From Paenibacillus mucilaginosus 3016 (GTDB lineage Bacteria; Bacillota; Bacilli; Paenibacillales; NBRC-103111): a stretch of 64,000 nucleotides of DNA. Of the stretch, positions 57,889 through 64,000 are shown piece after piece. Each line of letters opens with the position of its first letter. Position 1 is the first letter of the stretch. The position numbers and the translations under genes were made by a program. The notes beneath the pieces were generated by a model. The model saw only the letters and a program-made list of their open reading frames with translations. It did not search any database and was not told where the DNA came from. The stretch is from positions 6,466,001 through 6,530,000 of the forward strand of contig NC_016935.1 of assembly GCF_000250655.1 (NCBI RefSeq). The letters are read 5' to 3'.

Positions 57889-59841
57889 TTGAGGGGTTTG
57901 GCCCGCTTTGGGAACCGGCGGCGGCGGAGCGGCATCCGACAAGTATACCCTAATCGTGGACCCCTGGTCCACCCGGCTGCCCGGTTTCGGAACCTGATTG
58001 ACTACCGTCGTGCCCGTTCCCGACTTTGCGAGAGTGAAATTCATGTTGAGATCTTCATAGATATCCGATACGCTGCGCCCGATGAGATCCGGTACGACCG
58101 CGATCGGCGTGTCGCCGTAGACGTATTTGCGGTCAAGCTGATCTTTGCGCTGCGGCACGTTCATGTAGCGGAGCGTATCCTCCATGATGTTCTTGACGAG
58201 CGGAGCGGCGATGAGACCGCCGAACTGAATGCCCTGCGGATCGTCCACGGCCGCATAGATGACGACCTTGGGATCGTCCGCCGGCGCGAAGCCGATGAAC
58301 GACACGATGTGCTCGCTGGAGGAGTAGCGCCCGTTGACGACCTTCTGCGCGGTTCCCGTCTTGCCCCCGACCCGGTAGCCGTCGATGAACGCGTTGCGCC
58401 CCGTGCCGTTGGCCACGACGCTCTCGAGGGTCTCACGCACCTGCTTCGACGTCTCCTCCGAGATCACCTGGCGTACGAGCTCCGGCTGCACCGCTTCCAC
58501 CAGCTCTCCGGTCTCCGGCTCATACCACGCCCGGGCCACATGAGGCTTGAACAGCTTCCCTCCATTGACGGCCGCCGATACCGCGGCAATCTGCTGGATC
58601 GGCGTAACCGACACGCCCTGGCCGAACGAGATCGTGGCCAGCTCGACCGGACCGACGCGGGAGGGCTTGAACATGATGCCGTTCTCTTCCCCGCCGAGGT
58701 CGATGCCTGTCTTTTTGCCGAAGCCGAACTTCGATACGTAGTCGAGCAGCACGTCTTTGCCGAGCTTCTGGCCCATAACCACAAAGCCCGGGTTGCATGA
58801 GTTCTCCACCACCTGCAGGAACGTCTCGCTGCCGTGACCCTGCCGCTTCCAGCAGCGCAGCCGGGCGCCGGCAACCTCGATCGAGCCGGGATCATGGAAC
58901 GGATCGGTAAGGTTCACCTTCTTCTCCTGCAGCGCCGCCGCCAGAGTAATGATCTTGAACGTCGAACCGGGCTCATAGGTCATCCAGATCGGCAGGTTGC
59001 GGTTGTAGTTCTGCACAGGCGAGGCCTGGAAGTTGCCGGGGTCAAAGCCCGGCCGCGAGCCCATCGCCAGAATCTCGCCGTTGTTCGGATCCATCGCAAT
59101 GGCGATGACATGCTTCGGCTGGAATTTGACCATCGCCTGATCGAGCTCCCGCTCCATGATCTGCTGGATGCGGCTGTCGATCGTCAGCTGCAGGTTCAGC
59201 CCGTCAAGCGGCTTCTTGTATTCGTCGGTCGACCCCGGCATATACTTTCCTGCGGCATCGGCCAGATAAGAGATATTGCCTTTAATTCCGGTAAGATTTT
59301 TCTCGTACTTCAATTCTATGCCCGTCAAGCCCTGATTATAAGCACCCGTGAATCCGAGCACGTGCGCCGCCAGCTCCCCGAAGGGATAGTGCCGCTTGTT
59401 ATCCTCGGTCACCCATACGCCCGGAAGGTTCATCTCCTTGATCTCCTTGGCTTTCTCCAGGGAGATTTTGCGGCCGCCGGGCTTCAGATACACGCTCATC
59501 TGGCGGGAAGTGATCTGCTTGAGAATGGCCGCCTGATCCATCCCGAGCGCCGCGGCCAGGCGCGCCGCCGTCGCTTCGGCGTCCTTGATCTGCGCCGGCA
59601 CCGCCATGACGGTCGGTGAGGAGATATTGTAGGCCAGCTGGACGCCGTTGCGGTCCAGAATCTCTCCCCGCTTCGAGGTCACCGGAATTTCCCGGCGCCA
59701 GGACTCCTCCGCCAGTTTGTTGATGTCCGGCCCCTTCCATAACTGCACATACGCCAGCCGCACTGCCAGCGCGAAGAAAAGGATCGTTCCTACCATCAGT
59801 GCGGTGAACAATCGACGACGGACCGTTACATTCGATGCCCT
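57886..59841 (-). CDS. spoVD: Sporulation penicillin-binding protein SpoVD
   Basis: 651 residues from the ATG at 59841 (earlier starts possible). One membrane helix (about 10-30), a dimerisation domain, then transpeptidase motifs EPGSTFKII, VVENSCNPG and GGKTGTAQKV, and one C-terminal PASTA domain (VVPDLIGRSVSDIYEDLNMN) ending in a proline-rich tail. One PASTA domain and the place after pbpB match SpoVD, which makes the spore cortex. Confidence 0.9.
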   Translation of the reverse strand, partial: RASNVTVRRRLFTALMVGTILFFALAVRLAYVQLWKGPDINKLAEESWRREIPVTSKRGEILDRNGVQLAYNISSPTVMAVPAQIKDAEATAARLAAALGMDQAAILKQITSRQMSVYLKPGGRKISLEKAKEIKEMNLPGVWVTEDNKRHYPFGELAAHVLGFTGAYNQGLTGIELKYEKNLTGIKGNISYLADAAGKYMPGSTDEYKKPLDGLNLQLTIDSRIQQIMERELDQAMVKFQPKHVIAIAMDPNNGEILAMGSRPGFDPGNFQASPVQNYNRNLPIWMTYEPGSTFKIITLAAALQEKKVNLTDPFHDPGSIEVAGARLRCWKRQGHGSETFLQVVENSCNPGFVVMGQKLGKDVLLDYVSKFGFGKKTGIDLGGEENGIMFKPSRVGPVELATISFGQGVSVTPIQQIAAVSAAVNGGKLFKPHVARAWYEPETGELVEAVQPELVRQVISEETSKQVRETLESVVANGTGRNAFIDGYRVGGKTGTAQKVVNGRYSSSEHIVSFIGFAPADDPKVVIYAAVDDPQGIQFGGLIAAPLVKNIMEDTLRYMNVPQRKDQLDRKYVYGDTPIAVVPDLIGRSVSDIYEDLNMNFTLAKSGTGTTVVNQVPKPGSRVDQGSTIRVYLSDAAPPPPVPKAGQTPQ

Positions 59842-59970
59842 CATGCCGGCTTCTAACCCCTTCCTGAACATTCTGCCGAGGGCCGGGATCCTCTTCCACT
59901 GCCCGTCCGCAGCTTTCTTCGTTCATATCATCCCTATTCGGGACAACCAGGGGTTAGAACAAGCCCTTCG

Positions 59971-62409
59971 TTATTCTCTCAATCCGGAAGCGCTGCTGCC
60001 GCTCTCCTCCGCTTCCTTCTCGGTTGTCGTTTTCTTAGCGGTACTGCCGGCGGATGCGGAAGAGGTCTTCGCCCCTTCCTTGCTGCCGGTCTCCGTGGTC
60101 TTGCCGCCCGCCGCCTTCGTGGACTTCTCGTTCTTGGCCGGCGTCTTCGTATCCTTGCTGTCGGTCTCCACCGTCTCCAGCAGCTCACTGTACGGCTTGA
60201 GCGTCAGGGTGACCGTCCGCGTCTCCCCGCTGCCTTCCACGACCTGGGAGGCTACATACCCTTCCCCGATGGACTGGCAGCGCACCTTCACGAAGGAGCA
60301 TACCTCCACCGCATCGCGCAGCGATTTGCCGCTGAGGTCCGGCACTTCTAGCTCGGTCCCTTCTTCCAGCACTACATACATTCGCTGGGCTCCGCCGATT
60401 TCGGTACCGGGCGCCGGCGATTGGGCGAGTACCTTCGGACCGCTGCCCAGTGTCTCCAGCACGACCCCGAAAGCATCCGTAGCCGCCCGCGCCTCTTCAG
60501 GCGTCCGTCCGACAAGATTCGGCACCTTCGTGCCCGGCTCCTGTGCGGCGGCGTCTCCGCTTTTGACCTGCGTGGTCGGTGCGATGCCCCACTGCCGAAG
60601 CGTCTGGGAGACGATCTGCTTGAACGCGGGAGCCGCCACCTCACCGCCGAGGTGGTAGTCTCCGCCAAGATCCGGTTCATCCACCAGGATGGTGACGAGA
60701 ATGCGGGGGTTATCGGCCGGCGCATAGCCTGCGAAGGAGATTACCCACTTGCCTTCGGCATACGTTTTCTCGCCCGGAAGAACCTTGTTCGCGGTACCTG
60801 TTTTGCCGGCAATCCGGTAGCCGTCGATCGCCGCATTCTTACCGGTACCGATCTTCTTGTCCGATACGACAGTCTCCAGATATTCGGTAACCTGCTTCGC
60901 CGTTTCCGGGGATACGACCCGGCGGATCTCCTCCGGTTTATTCTCATCGATAACTTCGCCTGTTAGAGGATTATAAATCTCTTTGATCAAATAAGGCTTC
61001 ATCAGCGTCCCGCCATTGGCGATTGCAGCATAAGCCGCCGTCAGCTGCATGGCGTTGACCGTCAGCGCCCCCTGACCGTACGTCGCGGTAGCGAAGTCCG
61101 CGGGAACCCTGAGATTCACGATCCCGGGCACCTCTCCCGGGATATCCACCCCTGTTTTGGCGCCGAATCCGAATTTCTCGATATATCCCTTCAGCGCCTC
61201 CTGGCCGAGGGCTTCCATCCCAAGCTTAACGAAAGCCACGTTACTCGAACGCTTCAAGCCTTCGAGATAGGTAATTCTGCCCCAGCCGGAGATATTGTGG
61301 TCATGCAGCCGGCGGTCGAGAATTCGAATGGAACCGGACTGGTACTTTTCCTCAGGTAAAAACTTCCCTTCCTGCACCGCCCCTGCCAGCGTAACGAGCT
61401 TAAAGGTCGAGCCCGGCTCGTACTGGGAGGCTACCGCATGGTTAGTAAAGTTCTTGATATCGAATTCCCCGTACCGGTTCGGGTTAAACGTCGGATAGTT
61501 GGCAAGCCCCAGAATTTCCATCGTCATCGGATCGACGGCAATGGCCGTCATACTCTTCGGATTCCACTTTGCGGCCACTTTCTCCAGCGCGCTTTCCATA
61601 TAAAACTGCACGTTCTTGTCCAGCGTCAGGCGGACGTTATTGCCGTTCACGGCCGGTTGGTAGCGCTTCTCGCCGTTGAGCAGTTCTACGCCTCTGCGGT
61701 CCTTTTCCAGGTGAAGGAACCCGTCCGTACCCTTGAGAACGTTATCCAGCTGCTTCTCCAGCCCCATCACAGGCTTCCCCTCTTTGTTCACATATCCCAG
61801 AAGATGGGCGGCCAGCTGCTGTCCGGGGTAGAACCGCTTGCTTTCTTCAGGAATCAAAAAGATACCGACCGGAGGGACCTTCGCTTTCTTATCCTTCCCG
61901 AACCGTTCCTTTAAGATGGCTTCCTGTTCTGCAATGAATTTATTAATAAGATCAATCTGCTCCGCTCCGATCTTCCAGCCTTCATTTCGGATTTCAACCT
62001 GCAGATTCTTATCGTTCTGTCCAGACTGGATCTTCTCCAAACCGGAGGTGATCCGGGAGCGGATTTTCTCTTCCAGCTGGAGCTGACTGGACGGATCGTC
62101 CGAGGTTTTGATAATCTGCGCAAGCCCGCGGACAATGTCCTCCTGCAGACCGTTCTCCGCAATATCGCCGGGCCTCAGAGCCAGCGTCGCAGCCGGGCCG
62201 TCCTCTGCCAGCACCTTATCCGACCGGTCCAGAACCGATCCCCGCTGCGCCGGGATTTTCGACTCTCTCACCCAATACTCCTGCGCCTTGCCGAGGTAGA
62301 CATCTCCTTCGACCACCTGCACCCAGAAAATTCGAACTACCAAGACAGCAAAAAGGAGGGCGAACCCCCCTCCAATAAACAACGATCGAAATTTGATCTG
62401 CTTTTCCAT
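59971..62409 (-). CDS. pbpB: Septal penicillin-binding protein PBP2B (FtsI type)
   Basis: 812 residues, longer than usual because of an 80-residue charged, threonine-rich tail (730-812). A membrane helix (about 10-30), the transpeptidase motifs YEPGSTFKLV, KRSSNVAF and AGKTGTANKV and two PASTA domains (VPNLVGRTPEEARAATDAFG, then VPDLSGKSLRDAVEVCSFVK) are present. It is the essential septal transpeptidase, working with the SEDS protein, FtsL and DivIB. Confidence 0.93.
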   Translation of the reverse strand: MEKQIKFRSLFIGGGFALLFAVLVVRIFWVQVVEGDVYLGKAQEYWVRESKIPAQRGSVLDRSDKVLAEDGPAATLALRPGDIAENGLQEDIVRGLAQIIKTSDDPSSQLQLEEKIRSRITSGLEKIQSGQNDKNLQVEIRNEGWKIGAEQIDLINKFIAEQEAILKERFGKDKKAKVPPVGIFLIPEESKRFYPGQQLAAHLLGYVNKEGKPVMGLEKQLDNVLKGTDGFLHLEKDRRGVELLNGEKRYQPAVNGNNVRLTLDKNVQFYMESALEKVAAKWNPKSMTAIAVDPMTMEILGLANYPTFNPNRYGEFDIKNFTNHAVASQYEPGSTFKLVTLAGAVQEGKFLPEEKYQSGSIRILDRRLHDHNISGWGRITYLEGLKRSSNVAFVKLGMEALGQEALKGYIEKFGFGAKTGVDIPGEVPGIVNLRVPADFATATYGQGALTVNAMQLTAAYAAIANGGTLMKPYLIKEIYNPLTGEVIDENKPEEIRRVVSPETAKQVTEYLETVVSDKKIGTGKNAAIDGYRIAGKTGTANKVLPGEKTYAEGKWVISFAGYAPADNPRILVTILVDEPDLGGDYHLGGEVAAPAFKQIVSQTLRQWGIAPTTQVKSGDAAAQEPGTKVPNLVGRTPEEARAATDAFGVVLETLGSGPKVLAQSPAPGTEIGGAQRMYVVLEEGTELEVPDLSGKSLRDAVEVCSFVKVRCQSIGEGYVASQVVEGSGETRTVTLTLKPYSELLETVETDSKDTKTPAKNEKSTKAAGGKTTETGSKEGAKTSSASAGSTAKKTTTEKEAEESGSSASGLRE

Positions 62410-62439
62410 TCCGTAAGTCCCCCTATTCCAAATGCCGGA

Positions 62440-62871
62440 TCAGGGTTGATCCTTGGTTTTCTTGGTCGGCTGCGCCGATGCCGTTTCCGTCTTTTTGGAC
62501 TTGTCCGTGGTTCCAGGCGTCTGCGGATCCTGGAACGAGAGGCCCAGCAGCTTCGCCTGTTTCTCGAGCTCGAGCGGATCGGACAGCTTGTCCACCTGCT
62601 GCTTCAAAATGACGTTCTGGGCTTCAATTTGTTTGATCCTTTGCTCCATCGCCAAGATATTTTGGTTCATTTCATAAATCTGGGCATACCGCCAGATGAT
62701 CAGCCCCGCTACCATCACGCAGACGACAACCGTAAACAGGTACAGGAGCTTCTCTTGTACCGGCAGCGTTTTGCTGCGCACGACAACTTTCTTCGTTTCC
62801 TTGATGCGTACTTTCTTCTCAGGGCGCTGTGGTTGTTGAGTCGCAAGATTTCCATGCATGTAAGCCGGCAA
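62440..62871 (-). CDS. ftsL: Cell division protein FtsL
   Basis: 143 residues from a TTG at 62871, chosen because GGGGGAG lies seven bases upstream; an ATG at 62859 is the alternative. A basic cytoplasmic start, one membrane helix (about 48-68, LLYLFTVVVCVMVAGLIIW) and a coiled coil (about 70-105) with a polar tail are the FtsL plan. It lies between rsmH and pbpB as in all Bacillales. Confidence 0.88.
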   Translation of the reverse strand: MPAYMHGNLATQQPQRPEKKVRIKETKKVVVRSKTLPVQEKLLYLFTVVVCVMVAGLIIWRYAQIYEMNQNILAMEQRIKQIEAQNVILKQQVDKLSDPLELEKQAKLLGLSFQDPQTPGTTDKSKKTETASAQPTKKTKDQP

Positions 62872-62885
62872 GATTGGTCTCCCCC

Positions 62886-63848
62886 TTAGGTCTCTAGTTT
62901 TTCGGCGATGCGCAGCTTGGCGGAACGGGCCCGCGGATTCGCGCCGAGCTCTTCCCCGCCCGCTTCGATCGGCTTGCGGTTGATCAGCTTCACGGTGCCT
63001 TTGGTGCCGCAGACACACATCGGGAAGTCCGACGGGCATGTGCACCGCGCCACATACTTGTTGAACGTCTGCTTACAGATCCGGTCTTCCAGCGAGTGGA
63101 ACGTAATGACAGCAGCCCGCCCGCCGGGGGCCAGGCAGCGGATCGTCTGCTCGAGCGCCTCTTCGAAGGCCCCGAGCTCATCATTCACCGCGATGCGCAG
63201 CGCCTGGAAGCTCCGCTTGGCCGGATGGCCCCCTGTGCGTCTGGCCGCGGCGGGAATGCCTTCTTTGACGAGCTCCGCCAGCTGGCCTGTCGTCTCGATC
63301 GGTGCAGCCGCACGGGCCGCCGCGATCTTCGAGGCGATCCGCCGGGCGAACTTCTCCTCGCCGTACTCGAACAGGATCTGGGCGATTTCTTTCTCGTCCC
63401 AGTCGTTCACGATATCCTTCGCCGTCAGCGGCGAGGTCCGGTCCATCCGCATGTCCAGCTCCGCATCATGGTTGTAGCTGAAGCCCCTGTCGGCCTCATC
63501 GAGCTGCGGGGACGAGACCCCAAGGTCGAACAGGATGCCGTCCACCTGCGGAACCCCGTCCTTCAGCACTTCGGGAATCTTGGAGAGCTCCCGCTCGAGA
63601 AAACGGAAATTGCTGCGAACCAGGCGCACCCGGTCACCGAATTCGGCAAGCTGCACCTTCGCATTGTTCAGCGCGATATCATCCTGATCGAAGGCGATCA
63701 AGAGGCCGCCCGGCCCAAGACGCGATGCGATCTCGCGGCTGTGTCCCGCCCCGCCGAGGGTACAGTCGACATAAATGCCGTCCGGCTTTATATGTAATCC
63801 TTCTACTGCTTCCTGCTTAAGCACCGTCACATGTTGAAACGTCATCAC
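62886..63848 (-). CDS. rsmH: 16S rRNA (cytosine1402-N4)-methyltransferase RsmH
   Basis: 320 residues. The start FQHVTVLKQEAVEGLHIKPD, the SAM site YVDCTLGGAGHSREIASRLG, DGILFDLGVSSPQLDEADRG and the C-terminal NPRARSAKLRIAEKLE are fully conserved. It methylates C1402 in the ribosomal P site. It follows mraZ by 33 bases. Confidence 0.96.
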   Translation of the reverse strand: MMTFQHVTVLKQEAVEGLHIKPDGIYVDCTLGGAGHSREIASRLGPGGLLIAFDQDDIALNNAKVQLAEFGDRVRLVRSNFRFLERELSKIPEVLKDGVPQVDGILFDLGVSSPQLDEADRGFSYNHDAELDMRMDRTSPLTAKDIVNDWDEKEIAQILFEYGEEKFARRIASKIAAARAAAPIETTGQLAELVKEGIPAAARRTGGHPAKRSFQALRIAVNDELGAFEEALEQTIRCLAPGGRAAVITFHSLEDRICKQTFNKYVARCTCPSDFPMCVCGTKGTVKLINRKPIEAGGEELGANPRARSAKLRIAEKLET

Positions 63849-63881
63849 TTTCCTCCTACAACCTCGGCATCACTTCCGGGT

Positions 63882-64000
63882 TACAAATCAAAGTTAAAGT
63901 CGACCAGCTTCTCCGCAATCTCCGCAAACGATTCTTCCGACTGCTGGAAGTAGTTTTCCCAGATCGACTTGCTCCAAATCTCCACCCGGTTGGAAACGCC
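63882..64000 (-). CDS. mraZ: Transcriptional regulator MraZ, 3' end only (partial)
   Basis: Only the last 38 codons are in the window. They read NRVEIWSKSIWENYFQQSEE and end in FNFDL, the usual C-terminus of MraZ. The start lies beyond base 64,000. MraZ is the first gene of the dcw cluster and controls it. Confidence 0.85.

Overview
The window holds the right-hand part of a prophage (about 1-26,450) joined to a conserved chromosomal segment of a spore-forming, meso-diaminopimelate Gram-positive bacterium, most likely a Paenibacillus or close relative in Paenibacillaceae. The evidence is gene order and content: a division and cell wall (dcw) cluster that contains spoVD, spoIIGA, sigE and sigG, the ylm genes, divIVA and ileS behind a T-box, a yteA-type DksA-like gene, and the dapH/deacetylase/patA acetylase route to diaminopimelate. 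The chromosomal part is visibly richer in GC than the prophage.

Prophage. Almost everything lies on the minus strand, so transcription runs right to left. From right to left: integrase, an ImmA-type protease, a membrane protein and a CI-like repressor (plus strand); a divergent Cro-like gene and early regulators; a YqaJ exonuclease with RecT; a DnaQ-type exonuclease; an O/DnaD-type initiator carrying six iterons, followed by a DnaB helicase; a RuvC-like resolvase and many small genes; an ArpU/RinA-like late regulator; then small and large terminase, portal, an SPP1 gp7-like head protein fused to an ADP-ribosyltransferase, a prohead protease with a nested scaffold, a decoration protein, the major capsid protein and head-tail connectors. 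Tail and lysis genes must lie left of base 1. AT-rich cargo genes interrupt this plan: a SEC-C/GIY-YIG-like protein and a neighbour (4.07-5.51 kb), a two-helix membrane protein (11.2-11.8 kb), a secreted protein with its own promoter and terminator (12.8-13.3 kb), and an Ig-like membrane protein between repressor and protease (23.7-24.7 kb). Nine small genes of 40-59 codons between the larger ones are included.

Unusual non-coding signals in the prophage are a chain of strong hairpins (11.90-12.11 kb), one identical 14-bp LexA-like palindrome in front of the hairpins and in front of the ImmA gene, and four plus-strand promoter-like plus hairpin units in gaps of the minus-strand operons.

Chromosome. 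At 26.67-29.94 kb stand dapH, the N-acetyldiaminopimelate deacetylase and patA, then rluD-type, lspA, yteA and a DUF5665 gene, then ileS with its T-box, divIVA, ylmH, ylmG, sepF, ylmE, ylmD, ylmC, sigG, sigE, spoIIGA, ftsZ, ftsA, divIB, murA, murB, murG, spoVE/ftsW, murD, mraY, murF, murE, spoVD, pbpB, ftsL, rsmH and the end of mraZ. These make diaminopimelate, build the peptidoglycan precursor, assemble the septum and start the sporulation sigma cascade.

Quality note. dapH, patA, ileS, sepF, ylmD and murE each contain a frameshift of one or two bases, mostly in short G/C or A runs. Several are essential, so sequencing or assembly error is much more likely than gene decay. I give each as one gene across the shift. 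No tRNA, rRNA, CRISPR array or insertion sequence was found.
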